From NCBI RefSeq assembly GCF_003260995.1, contig NZ_CP030040.1, positions 478,979-542,978 on the forward strand: DNA of 64,000 nt. Direction: 5' to 3'. Shown here one piece after another: positions 51,179 through 59,866 of the stretch. The number at the start of each line of letters is the position of its first letter. Within the stretch, counting starts at the first letter, position 1. Position numbers and translations under genes: made by a program. This DNA comes from Acetobacterium sp. KB-1. GTDB lineage: Bacteria; Bacillota; Clostridia; Eubacteriales; Eubacteriaceae. The notes under the pieces are model-generated. The model was not told the origin of the DNA. It searched no databases and saw only the letters and a program-made list of their open reading frames with translations.

Positions 51179-51220
51179 TAGCATGCTATCTATTTTATCT
51201 AAAGAATTTTTAATTGTCAA
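51179..51220 (-). promoter_or_regulatory. marR promoter and candidate operator
   Basis: On the minus strand TTGACA (51220-51215) and TAAAAT (51197-51192) have a 17-base spacer. The palindrome TAGCATGCTA (51179-51188) covers the expected transcription start. Confidence 0.75.
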
Positions 51221-51324
51221 GTCAACTTTTGTAAGAATCGTTTTCAGAAATATTACGGTCTATATTATCTTTAAGATAAAAAATACTTCGTTGATAATAT
51301 CGCGGTTATGCCAATTAAACCAGC

Positions 51325-51355
51325 TTGACAATCCCCCGGGTCGACGTGGTAAAAT
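51325..51355 (+). promoter_or_regulatory. Possible promoter of V4R gene
   Basis: TTGACA at 51325-51330 and TAAAAT at 51350-51355, but the spacer is 19 bases, longer than optimal, and GC-rich. Confidence 0.4.
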
Positions 51356-51431
51356 AAAACAATAAAATTACATATCTTTGGCGAAAAAATAAATTATGCA
51401 AACAAGTACCAGGAGTGAGAGGGAATTATCA

Positions 51432-51950
51432 ATGGAAAGAAAATACGCGTTTTCTTGGGATCTGCTGGGTGATATTGAAAAAGGACGTCCGAACTTGGGC
51501 AACACCACCCGGATTGAGGTATATCGACTGATGCAATTCACATTCAGAGATATCATCGAAAAACATGTTGGCAAAGAAGAAACTGATAAAATATTTTATG
51601 AAGCCGGACAGCTGGCAGGAAGCGCATTCTATCAGCATATGATTACGAAAACCGATGATCTCAATAATTTTGTCAATCAATTAAAAGCGGTTCTGAGAGA
51701 GCTCGGCATGGGCATTCTCCGAGTCGAACAAGCGGATATGGAAAAAGGTGAATTAATTTTGACAGTTTCCGAAGATCTGGATTGTTCCGGATTGCCTGAG
51801 CAAGGTTATGAAATTTGCACCTATGATGAAGGTTTTATTTCGGCCCTGCTGGAAAATTATTCTGGCAAACCCTTCATTGTCAAAGAGATTGATTGCTGGT
51901 GTACCGGGGATCGAACCTGCCGTTTTAGTGCCAGAGCAGTCAATCAATAG
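51432..51950 (+). CDS. V4R-domain sensor protein
   Basis: The 172-residue protein FSWDLLGDIEKGRPNLGNTTRIEVYRLMQFTFRDIIEKHVG followed by FYEAGQLAGSAFYQHM and the cysteine-containing end YDEGFISALLENYSGKPFIVKEIDCWCTGDRTCRFSARA matches the V4R/4-vinyl-reductase small-molecule-binding fold. The C-terminal CWC...C cluster is a usual zinc or ligand site of this family. In related bacteria V4R proteins often sit next to, or are fused with, PAS-GGDEF proteins, and here the next gene is of that kind. The start is ATG 51432 after GAGAGGG. Confidence 0.82.
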   Translation: MERKYAFSWDLLGDIEKGRPNLGNTTRIEVYRLMQFTFRDIIEKHVGKEETDKIFYEAGQLAGSAFYQHMITKTDDLNNFVNQLKAVLRELGMGILRVEQADMEKGELILTVSEDLDCSGLPEQGYEICTYDEGFISALLENYSGKPFIVKEIDCWCTGDRTCRFSARAVNQ

Positions 51951-52054
51951 TGGGGAAATAAACCCGAATTTATGGCTGCTCGACAATAATTGTTTGACAT
52001 TTAAAAAATCCAATAACCTGACAGCCTTAACAGAAGGGAGCTAACAAAACAGAT

Positions 52055-53678
52055 ATGATCAGTAAAGACGCAAGCTCAATTTTAGAGTACTTTAAAGCCG
52101 CGCTTAATGACCTTCGGGTCGAAGCGGTTCCTCCTGAAAATATCTGTAGTGATGATACCTTCTTAGAGGTTGATCAAACCATTAAAACAATCAGAGCCGC
52201 ATCGGCAGAATTGGGAAACGGGAATCTGTCACATGATATAAAAGGTAAGGGATATGTAGTGGGGGGCAATTAAAAATCTGCAGGCCTCCCTACGGAACCT
52301 GACCTGGATAACAAAAACGATTGCCTCGGGGGATTTTTCTCAGCGGGTTCATTTTCTAGGCGACTTTTCGGATGCCTTCAACAGAATGGCAGAAAAACTG
52401 GAGTCTTCTATCCGTGAATTGGAAGAAGCGCGCTCCCATTTTGAAATGGTATTTCAGGCGATCCCGGATGCAACCATAATTACAAAAATCGACGATGGCA
52501 CTTTGATGGCATATAACCACGCCTTTATGGAAGCCACTAAATTTACCGATGAAGATTTAACAGTCGGTTCATTTAATATCTGTGATCTTTATAGTGATCA
52601 TAGTCAACGTGAATCCTTCATAAAGAAACTTGAAACGGATGGTTTTGTTGAAAATCTGGAGTTCTCTTTTTATGGAAAAGACAATGAAGAACATATTGGC
52701 CTGATATCATCAAAAAAAATTTTCATTGATAGTATTCCCCATACCCTCAGCGTGATCCGTGATATTACTGAGCTCAAAGCAATAGAAGCAAAACTGCAGC
52801 AGAGTGAAGAACGCCATCGACTGCTGGCTGACAATGCCGCGGATGTTATCTGGACCATGGATCTGGAAGGGCGTTTCACTTATATTAGCCCATCAGTGGA
52901 AAAGCTCCGAGGGTACACGGTTGAAGAGGTCATGACCCAGTCTCAAGAAGAAGTCCTGTGCCCGGGATCTCTGATTCAGATGCATGAGGGTCTGGCGAGA
53001 GCGGTTGAGTCTGTTGAGAAGAACCTGCCTTTTCAAGTGTTTCGGGGAGAGCTGGAACAACCTTGTAAAGATGGTTCAACGGTTTGGACTGAGGCTACGG
53101 TATCTGGTATCTACAATGAAGATGGTCGATTTATTGGTATGTTAGGGGTAAGTCGGGATATTAGTGAAAGGAAGCTGATGGAAAAAGAAATCCGGCGACT
53201 GTCCATCACTGATAAGCTGACACAAAGTTTTAATCGCTTAAAACTGGATGAAACCCTGGAACAACAATTTGAATGGTCAAAAACCAGCTTATCGCCGTTT
53301 GCCATTATCATCTTGGATGTTGATCATTTCAAGCTGGTCAATGATACCTATGGTCATCAGGTCGGGGACCGGGTCCTGATTGAATTGGTAGCAGTCCTAA
53401 ATGAAAATGTCCGCAACCGGGATGTAGTGGGGCGTTGGGGTGGTGAAGAGTTTCTAATCATTCTGCCGGATACGCATGTCACTGAGGCCGTGGTGTTGGC
53501 TGAGCATTTGCGTAAAGCGGTTGAGAAGTATCCCTTTACAACGGCTGGTCAGGTAACGATCAGTCTCGGAGTTTCGGCGTTTAAAACGGACAGTTCTCCG
53601 GAAACGATTGTTTCCCAGGCTGATACGGCCTTATATCAGGCTAAGGAAAACGGTCGTAATCGGGTTGAAGTGATGTAG
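52055..53678 (+). pseudogene. HAMP/PAS/PAS/GGDEF diguanylate cyclase gene with one-base frameshift in a G run
   Basis: The first part (52055-52273) encodes 72 residues ending after ...KGKGYVV. Removing one G from the run of six at 52261-52266 restores frame into IKNLQASLRNLTWITKTIASGDFSQRV and the rest to 53678, giving 540 residues. Domains: HAMP-like region (about 45-115), PAS 1 (FEMVFQAIPDATIITKI), PAS 2 (HRLLADNAADVIWTMDLEGRFTYIS), PAC, then GGDEF with ILDVDHFKLVNDTYGHQVGD and the active-site RWGGEEF; no RxxD inhibitory site is obvious nearby. An internal ATG at 52386 could yield a 430-residue PAS-PAS-GGDEF protein. It may be a true mutation, phase variation or a sequencing error. Confidence 0.85.
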
Positions 53679-53731
53679 CTAGGTTATCTGGTATGTCAAA
53701 CTTCAGGAATTGGATTATTCAGCAAATAAAT

Positions 53732-53774
53732 AAAAAATCCCATCACTATCAAAATCGATGATGATGGGATTTTG
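53732..53774. terminator. Bidirectional terminator between GGDEF and cstA genes
   Basis: AAAATCCCATCA (53734-53745) pairs with TGATGGGATTTT (53762-53773); T runs on both strands. Confidence 0.9.
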
Positions 53775-53807
53775 TCGAAATAGGGTTTTTAAAAATTTAA
53801 TCAGCTA

Positions 53808-55289
53808 TTAAAGTTGAGGAGTGTTAGGATCCCGCCGGCCCTGTTTTAAGACAAACACCATATAGAAGATGGCAGCAGCGGCACCAATTGCATAGGAAAG
53901 GATATAACTGTTGGGGTCAATGCCAATAATAGGGCCAAGTCGGGGTTCAAGACCCAGACCGATGGGGGCATGACAAATATAACTGATCACGATAAAGGTG
54001 TAAAACATTCCCGGGATCAGGGCAATCCAGACAAATTTTTGCTTGCTCATCAAATAGACTGCTGCCATCGCCAATGCGAAAATGGCCACAAACTGATTGG
54101 TAAAACCAAAATACTGCCAGAGCAGGTTAAAACCATTGGGAGCGGTTTTGGCAAACACGAGAATGACGATTGCAGGGATAAAGATGATCTGGGTGGTTAG
54201 TAAGCGTTTTTTAAGGTTGGTCTGATCGATGTTGAAGGTTTCTGCCATCATCAGCCGCAATGAACGAAAAGCGGTATCCCCGGAAGTAATTGGCAATACA
54301 ATGACCCCAAGGATAGCAAAATAGGCACCGATCGGTCCCAAAAATTGTTGCGAGATCAGGCTGACCATGGCGGTCGCTCCGGTAGTTAAATCGACACCCT
54401 GATTAAAGAGAATCATCGCTCCGGCTGCCCAGCACATGGCGATAAATCCTTCCACAATCATCATATTGTAAAAGGTCCCGCGACCCTCTTTTTCTTTGCT
54501 CATCGTCCGCGAAATAAGGGTCGATTGCGTACCATGGAAACCGGAAAGGATCCCGCAGGCGACCGTGATAAAGAAGACCGGAACAAATTTCTGACCGAGG
54601 GGGTGCTGGGGTAATGTTTCCCAGGACAGGTTTACGAGATTAACCCCACCATTTTTTAAAACCCCGATAAAAATTCCAATTGCTGAGAGAATTAAAAAGG
54701 CACCAAAAATCGGATAGACCCGGCCGATTATCTTATCGATCGGGAAAAAAGCAGCAATTATATAATACACGAAGATACCACCATAAACGATCCAGACGGT
54801 TAAGCTCTGGGGGCTGGCATCTTGCTTTAGGATATCTTTGGTAATCAGATCGCCAGGAGTATAGATAAAAACGTCGCCGACTAGAAAAAGCAGTAACCAT
54901 AACACCAGGGTATAAAAGCGCTTAATCTTGGTACCCAGATACTGGCCAATCATCCGGGGCATTTGAGCACCACCGTTTCGGATCGAGATCATTCCGTTAA
55001 GATAATCATGAGCCGCGCCGGCTAGCACGCAGCCGATTGGGATGGTAATAAACGCCAGCGGACCAAATAGAATTCCCTGAATTGGTCCCAGTACCGGCCC
55101 GGTACCGGCAATATTCAGCAACTCGATTAACTGGTTTTTCCATTTGGGCATAACGACAAAATCGACGCCATCGGCCTGACTAATGGCTGGGGTTGCCCGA
55201 TCATCTGGGGCAAATACCCGATCTATTAGCTTGCCGTAGAAAAAACCGCCCAGAATTAGAATAAATAGTCCGATAATAAATGTAATCAT
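53808..55289 (-). CDS. cstA: CstA-family transporter (carbon starvation protein)
   Basis: From ATG 55289 the protein has 493 residues with many membrane segments. Landmarks: GGFFYGKLIDRVFAPDDRATPA, NIAGTGPVLGPIQGILFGP, GCVLAGAAHDYLNGMISIRNGG, GILSGFHGTQSTLISRTM and PITSGDTAFRSLRLMMAE. CstA proteins import pyruvate or peptides during starvation. It is of the shorter type without the long C-terminal extension of E. coli CstA. AAAGGAGG lies five to six bases upstream of the ATG; the longer frame from 55343 has no such site. Confidence 0.95.
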   Translation of the reverse strand: MITFIIGLFILILGGFFYGKLIDRVFAPDDRATPAISQADGVDFVVMPKWKNQLIELLNIAGTGPVLGPIQGILFGPLAFITIPIGCVLAGAAHDYLNGMISIRNGGAQMPRMIGQYLGTKIKRFYTLVLWLLLFLVGDVFIYTPGDLITKDILKQDASPQSLTVWIVYGGIFVYYIIAAFFPIDKIIGRVYPIFGAFLILSAIGIFIGVLKNGGVNLVNLSWETLPQHPLGQKFVPVFFITVACGILSGFHGTQSTLISRTMSKEKEGRGTFYNMMIVEGFIAMCWAAGAMILFNQGVDLTTGATAMVSLISQQFLGPIGAYFAILGVIVLPITSGDTAFRSLRLMMAETFNIDQTNLKKRLLTTQIIFIPAIVILVFAKTAPNGFNLLWQYFGFTNQFVAIFALAMAAVYLMSKQKFVWIALIPGMFYTFIVISYICHAPIGLGLEPRLGPIIGIDPNSYILSYAIGAAAAIFYMVFVLKQGRRDPNTPQL

Positions 55290-55570
55290 TATGCCTCCTT
55301 TGTGGTGGATCGTGCTTTTATAAGACAAAAAAGCCTTGATCACAATCGCTGATTGATTTTATCATTGCTTAAAACAGGTGTCAATGCAGATCCGGAAGCC
55401 CCGATTATTTTTGAGTTCATAACTATTAAGATGGAGTAATAACTGATAATTATCATTGCGCCTAAGAAAATTGCAGTGTAAAATTTAACTATCTGAAACG
55501 ATACCGGGAAATTGATTACAAAACTTGTGGTCTTTTTAAATATCGATACATAATGGAATGGAGAATAGTG

Positions 55571-56299
55571 ATGGAACTTATCGGCAATTTAAACATTACC
55601 GAGAATGATGTGATTACAATTACTGGAGGTGGCGGGAAAACCTCGCTGATGTTTGAAATCAGCAAAGAACTAGCTGCCAGAGAGGTACACCATGTGATGA
55701 CGACAACCGCAAAAATTTGTATTGCCGATGTGCCCGAGCAACAGTGTCTGATCCGCGAAAAACTGGCGGAGGTGATTGAAGCAATCGCGAAAGACCCTAA
55801 ACGGGAATGGATTATTGGCAAAGAAAGGGTGAATGGACAGAAAATTTCAGGCTTTTCCGAAACAGAGCTGATCACTTTAAAAGAGGCGATCGTGCCGTTA
55901 GTTATCATTAACGAAGGAGACGGGTCAAAACGAAAGCCTTATAAATTCTATAACGACTACGAGCCATCAATTCCGAAAATTACTACCAAGCTGATTCACG
56001 TCATGGGAGCCGAGATTCTATTTAAAAAAATTGACGAAGCGACCTTTCATCGATCAGAATTGTTTGGAAATGATCAAATTATTTTTGATGAAGACGTTTT
56101 ACAGCAGACGCTTGAGAATTTTATTCACAATAAACTAAACAATACCCTGGATAAAAATGCTACCCGGATTCTTTTTATCAACAAAGCTGAAGGAGAAAAC
56201 CTGAAAAATGCCCAGATCATCGCAAAAATCGGGGCAAGCTTGTTTGACTATTGTCTGCTGGGTTCCCTCAAAGAGGGTTGGATTGAGCAAGCTAAATAA
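55571..56299 (+). CDS. yqeC: YqeC-like selenium-dependent hydroxylase accessory protein
   Basis: The 242-residue protein has an N-terminal P-loop (ITITGGGGKTSLMFEISKEL), VMTTTAKICIADV, INEGDGSKRKPYKFYNDYEPSIP, and GAEILFKKIDEATFHRSELF. This order belongs to the YqeC family linked with selenium-dependent molybdenum hydroxylases such as xanthine dehydrogenase and purine hydroxylase. Its precise step is not established. No hydroxylase genes are in the window. I choose ATG 55571 with GGAG upstream; ATG 55553 is in frame but is not preceded by a ribosome site. Confidence 0.88.
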   Translation: MELIGNLNITENDVITITGGGGKTSLMFEISKELAAREVHHVMTTTAKICIADVPEQQCLIREKLAEVIEAIAKDPKREWIIGKERVNGQKISGFSETELITLKEAIVPLVIINEGDGSKRKPYKFYNDYEPSIPKITTKLIHVMGAEILFKKIDEATFHRSELFGNDQIIFDEDVLQQTLENFIHNKLNNTLDKNATRILFINKAEGENLKNAQIIAKIGASLFDYCLLGSLKEGWIEQAK

Positions 56300-56381
56300 A
56301 CATCGAGCAAAAACTTTGTTGTCGCGCCAACAAACCGGCGGCGAAGCCCGTGGCAGAAATTAAATAAATGAAGGAGCTAAT

Positions 56382-57182
56382 ATGAAAATAAAATTTACCG
56401 CAATTGTTTTATCGGTACTCTGCGTGGTTACGCTGGGGGGCTGTGCCGGGACAACCACTAGCACTAGTAGTGACGCTGTCGCTTCAAAAGAGGAAACCCT
56501 CTTCCAGGCATCAACCATTAATTCCCTGCTGGCCGGGAATTACGATGGTTTTATGAGCTTTGGCGAATTGAAGCAGCATGGAGATGTCGGAATTGGTACC
56601 TTTGATGCCTTAGACGGCGAGCTGGTGATGATTGAGAACACAATCTACAAGGTCAAAGCCAGCGGCGAAGTGGTGGAAGTCCCGGATACCGATACGACCC
56701 CCTTTGCCGCCGTCACTTATTTTAATGAGGATGTGACTAAATCATTAGAAAAAACCGCCAGTCTGGACGCCCTCGAACAGGAACTGGACAAACTGATGAC
56801 CGATCCGGCGTCCTTTTATGTGTTCCGGATTGATGGCACCTTCAACACCGTTAAAGCCCGTTCGGTTCCCAGTCAGCAAAAACCTTATTCGGTTCTTTCC
56901 GAGGCTGTGAAAAATCAATCCATCTTTGACTATCAAAAGATTTCCGGAACCCTGGTGGGCTTGTGGTGCCCGGAAGACATCGGCGACTTAAATGTGAAAG
57001 GCTATCATTTTCATTTTATTTCTGATGACCGCAGCAAAGGCGGGCATCTGCTGGATGTCAGCTTCGACAGCGCCAAGGCCTTTATGGATCAGACCGACGG
57101 TTTTTTCATGACGCTGTCTCCAACCAGTCCAGAAGGAACTGTTGACGATGCGGAATCTGCCATCGATGCGGTGGAAAAATAA
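56382..57182 (+). CDS. Alpha-acetolactate decarboxylase with lipoprotein signal
   Basis: Acetolactate decarboxylase makes acetoin from acetolactate. The catalytic region is complete: FMSFGELKQHGDVGIGTFDALDGELVMIENTIYKV at the start, FYVFRIDGTFNTVKARSVP, and the zinc site GYHFHFISDDRSKGGHLLDV with three His. Before it, residues 1-21 form a signal sequence ending in the lipobox LGGC, then a Thr/Ser linker (AGTTTSTSSD). The enzyme should therefore be tethered outside the membrane rather than cytoplasmic as in most characterised cases. ATG 56382 follows GAAGGAG. The terminator for this gene lies inside the convergent MocR gene. Confidence 0.92.
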   Translation: MKIKFTAIVLSVLCVVTLGGCAGTTTSTSSDAVASKEETLFQASTINSLLAGNYDGFMSFGELKQHGDVGIGTFDALDGELVMIENTIYKVKASGEVVEVPDTDTTPFAAVTYFNEDVTKSLEKTASLDALEQELDKLMTDPASFYVFRIDGTFNTVKARSVPSQQKPYSVLSEAVKNQSIFDYQKISGTLVGLWCPEDIGDLNVKGYHFHFISDDRSKGGHLLDVSFDSAKAFMDQTDGFFMTLSPTSPEGTVDDAESAIDAVEK

Positions 57183-57217
57183 CCAGTTTCCAATGAATTT
57201 GTTAAGGTTAAATTACC

Positions 57218-57303
57218 GTACCGATTAATTGTTAATCTGTTGTCCGCCCCGATGCGTAGGGTCTGACCCCTTGGTCACAACATGATGTAACAATTTCCGG
57301 TAC
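57218..57303. repeat. Family A hairpin element, copy 6 (86 bp, with 19-bp insertion)
   Basis: It starts GTACCGATTAATTGTTA and ends with TAACAATTTCCGGTAC, so the arms are partly decayed. The 19-bp cassette at 57259-57277 is inserted after GATGCGTA; removing it gives 67 bp, the exact length of copy 5. Confidence 0.85.
57259..57277. repeat. 19-bp cassette, copy 2
   Basis: GGGTCTGACCCCTTGGTCA, identical to 28544-28562. Here it interrupts a family A element between GCGTA and CAACATG, which are adjacent in the other copies. Confidence 0.8.
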
Positions 57304-57307
57304 TGGG

Positions 57308-58762
57308 TTATTTTTTATTTGATTCGACACTCATGGGAGTGTCTTTTTTGTGTTCGAGATTCAAAAGTGCACAACAGAGCCGGGTGATGCCCATGGAGAT
57401 TTCGGCAAAGCTTAAATGCGCATAACCGAGAAGGATATCGCTGGTGTAGGCCGCCTTATTTCCAAAAACATAGTTTGCAATCGGATAGACCCGGACTTGC
57501 TGAGAATTGATGTGATTGATCAGCGTGTCATCAAAAACAACACCGTTAAAATGAACGACCATGTGAAGACCAGCGGCATGACCTTTTATTTCGAAATCAT
57601 TAGGATAGCAGCGGGATAGTTCAGCAATCAGGTGCTGTCTTTTTTTTGTATAGATTTTTTTCATCTTCCAGATATGCTTTTCCAGCTCGCCATTTTCAAT
57701 AAACTCGGACAAAGCGTATTGGGTAAAGGCTTCACTATGGACATCTGAATATTTTTTTAGTTCCAGATAGGGTTCAATGAGTTTATCCGGGAGAATAAGA
57801 TAACCCAGACGAATGGCCGGGGTGAGGATTTTACTCAAGGTCCCAAGATAGATAACCCGGTCAGGATTTAGCTCATAGAGTGATGACACCGGTTGTCCTT
57901 CAAAGCGGAACTCGCTGTCATAGTCATCTTCAAGCAGATAAGCATCATGTGCAATGGCATACTGGATAAGTTTCTGACGGCGTTGGATCGGGAGGATGCC
58001 ACCGAGAGGGTATTGATGGGAGGGGGTCGTATAGATAAAAGCTGGGGATAAAAAAGGGGTGATTAAATCTGTCACCATGCCACGGTCATCGACCGGAATT
58101 CCAATTAGACTTAGTTTTGAGCGCTCAATAATTTTTCGCAATCCGGGATGGGTAGGGTCTTCAATCAGTACAGATTGCTGCTGATCATGAAATAAAGCTG
58201 ATATCAGCGCAAGGCCCTGTGTTGCACCAGAAACAATCACAATGTTGTCCGGTTGACAATGGAGTCCTCGGGTTCGCAGCAAATAATCGGCAATCGTCCG
58301 GCGCAATTTAAGCACACCAGCACAGGGATGATAATAAAAAGCCGTTTCGGATATCTGATCAAAGCTGCGCTGGTAGGCTTTCTTCCACTGTCGCAATGGG
58401 AACAGTGACGAATCAATAACGCCGGACTGGAAATCAATGACCATGGTTTCTGGTTCTTTTTTTAGTGTAACGGATAAATCATGTTTTTTATCAGGCTTTT
58501 TAAGAGGGATAAAAAAAATATCAATACCGCCGGAGACCACCGTACCGGAGCCATGATTTCCTTGTAAGTAGCCCTCGGCAATCAATTGATTGTAGGCATC
58601 CAGAACGGTACTTCGGGATATCCCCAGATTCATGGCCAGTTTTCTGGTTGATGGCAGCTTCTCATCTGCGGCAAGCTGGCCGTCTAAAATCAGGTGTTTG
58701 ATCTGATTATAGAGCTGCCGTATCAAGGGCGTGTTACTATTTTTGTCGATATTAATCCACAT
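57308..58762 (-). CDS. MocR-type GntR/aminotransferase regulator
   Basis: Residues 1-75 are a GntR winged helix (PLIRQLYNQIKHLILDGQLAADEKLPSTRKLAMNLGISRSTVLDAYNQLIAEGYL). After a linker, residues 105-465 are a class I aminotransferase fold: VIVSGATQGLALISALF, EDPTHPG, YTTPSHQYPLGGILP, LLEDDYDSEFRF and YLGTLSKILTPAIRLGYLI with the PLP lysine in SK. MocR proteins such as PdxR and GabR control vitamin B6 or amino-acid genes. The start is ATG 58762, after AGGAGG. A divergent EamA transporter gene is the likely target, with repeated operator-like sites in the gap. Confidence 0.93.
   Translation of the reverse strand: MWINIDKNSNTPLIRQLYNQIKHLILDGQLAADEKLPSTRKLAMNLGISRSTVLDAYNQLIAEGYLQGNHGSGTVVSGGIDIFFIPLKKPDKKHDLSVTLKKEPETMVIDFQSGVIDSSLFPLRQWKKAYQRSFDQISETAFYYHPCAGVLKLRRTIADYLLRTRGLHCQPDNIVIVSGATQGLALISALFHDQQQSVLIEDPTHPGLRKIIERSKLSLIGIPVDDRGMVTDLITPFLSPAFIYTTPSHQYPLGGILPIQRRQKLIQYAIAHDAYLLEDDYDSEFRFEGQPVSSLYELNPDRVIYLGTLSKILTPAIRLGYLILPDKLIEPYLELKKYSDVHSEAFTQYALSEFIENGELEKHIWKMKKIYTKKRQHLIAELSRCYPNDFEIKGHAAGLHMVVHFNGVVFDDTLINHINSQQVRVYPIANYVFGNKAAYTSDILLGYAHLSFAEISMGITRLCCALLNLEHKKDTPMSVESNKK
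57326..57349 (+). terminator. Plus-strand terminator embedded in the 3' end of the MocR gene
   Basis: GACACTC pairs with GAGTGTC around ATGG, followed by six T. It is placed to end the decarboxylase transcript, and lies inside the coding sequence of the convergent regulator. Confidence 0.75.
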
Positions 58763-58775
58763 CGTGCTCCTCCTA

Positions 58776-58820
58776 AAGTGGTTTGCAAAAAAAACGTTTA
58801 AGTGGTTCTTTACAAACCAC
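58776..58820. promoter_or_regulatory. MocR operator region: two direct and one inverted repeat
   Basis: AAGTGGTTTG (58776-58785) and AAGTGGTTCT (58800-58809) are direct repeats 24 bp apart; CAAACCAC (58813-58820) is the inverted form. Two direct plus one inverted site is the arrangement reported for several MocR regulators. A TTTACA box (58809-58814) overlaps the inverted site, with TAAGAT 16 bases on, a likely promoter of the EamA gene. Confidence 0.65.
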
Positions 58821-58873
58821 ATCTATCAGGTAAGATTTTATCATAAGTATATCGATTAGAAAAGAGGGTTATT

Positions 58874-59800
58874 ATGCGGAAAAAACTTAGAGCCTATATG
58901 GATTTAACATTGGCGATGTTTATCGCCGGCAGCGCGGTTGTGGTAAGTAAAATGATGGTGACAAGTGTTCCGGTATTCTTGGCCACTGAATTGGGGATCC
59001 TGATTGGTTTGATTTTTTTGTTGATCGTCACCTTTGTTATCAAAAAAGAGCACCATCAGTTGGATATAAAAACTGTTGGCGTTCTGTTGGGTCAGGCTCT
59101 GGCTGGGATTGTCCTCTACCGGGTCTTCATTTTCTGGGGATTGCAGCTGACATCCGCCGCCAACAGCGGCTTGATTTCAAGCTCGGGACCAGCCATTGTT
59201 GTGATTCTGGCATTCTTTTTACTAAAAGAGACCATCTCAAAAAACAACGCGATCGGGCTGGCTTTGGTCATTGTCGGTTTGTTATGCATCAATCTTTACA
59301 CGTATTTTAAAGAAGGGGCTCTTGACAGTTCGGTATTGGGGAATTTTCTGATTTTGATCGCAGTGATTGGCGAAGGATTATTTTCGGTGCTCAGTAAAAT
59401 AAAGTGCATCCGAATGTCCCCGGTGTACCGGACGACACTTGTGGCGGCGATGGCATTTATCTGCTTATTACCCTTTGCGATTCATGATGCCTGGGACTTT
59501 CCATTTGCAAAAATGTCGCTACAAACTATTTTGTGTATTTGTTATTATGGTGTCTTTGTTTCATTTATTTCTTATGTCCTGTGGTTTCAAGGGATTGAAA
59601 AGGTAACGGCCAGTAACGCGGCCATCTTCACCAGTGTAGTTCCGGTCAGTAGTATTATCTTGGCCGCTATCCTGCTTAATGAAAAAATACAGCTCAGTCA
59701 TTTGCTGGGGATGAGTCTGATTGTGTGCGGCATTCTCATTGCAACAAAAAAGTCTCCAGTCATTCATACAGAAATTAATTGCAAAAAGATAAAAAAATAA
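58874..59800 (+). CDS. EamA-family (DMT superfamily) transporter
   Basis: The 308-residue protein contains ten membrane segments in two EamA repeats, with FIFWGLQLTSAANSGLISSSGPAIVVILAFFLLKETI at the end of the first and LWFQGIEKVTASNAAIFTSVVPVSSIILAAILLNEKIQ in the second. Members export amino acids and other metabolites. It is divergent from a MocR regulator and shares its operator region, so it is probably controlled by it, perhaps in response to an amino acid or PLP-bound ligand. ATG 58874 follows AGAAAAGAGGG. Confidence 0.93.
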   Translation: MRKKLRAYMDLTLAMFIAGSAVVVSKMMVTSVPVFLATELGILIGLIFLLIVTFVIKKEHHQLDIKTVGVLLGQALAGIVLYRVFIFWGLQLTSAANSGLISSSGPAIVVILAFFLLKETISKNNAIGLALVIVGLLCINLYTYFKEGALDSSVLGNFLILIAVIGEGLFSVLSKIKCIRMSPVYRTTLVAAMAFICLLPFAIHDAWDFPFAKMSLQTILCICYYGVFVSFISYVLWFQGIEKVTASNAAIFTSVVPVSSIILAAILLNEKIQLSHLLGMSLIVCGILIATKKSPVIHTEINCKKIKK

Positions 59801-59827
59801 AGACTAAAAGTATCGAAATAGAATGAT

Positions 59828-59862
59828 AAAAAAAGAGCAACACTGAGAAGCGTTGCTCTTTT
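59828..59862. terminator. Bidirectional terminator
   Basis: AAAAGAGCAAC pairs with GTTGCTCTTTT, flanked by A and T runs; it ends both the EamA gene and the minus-strand small genes. Confidence 0.9.
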
Positions 59863-59866
59863 GCCA

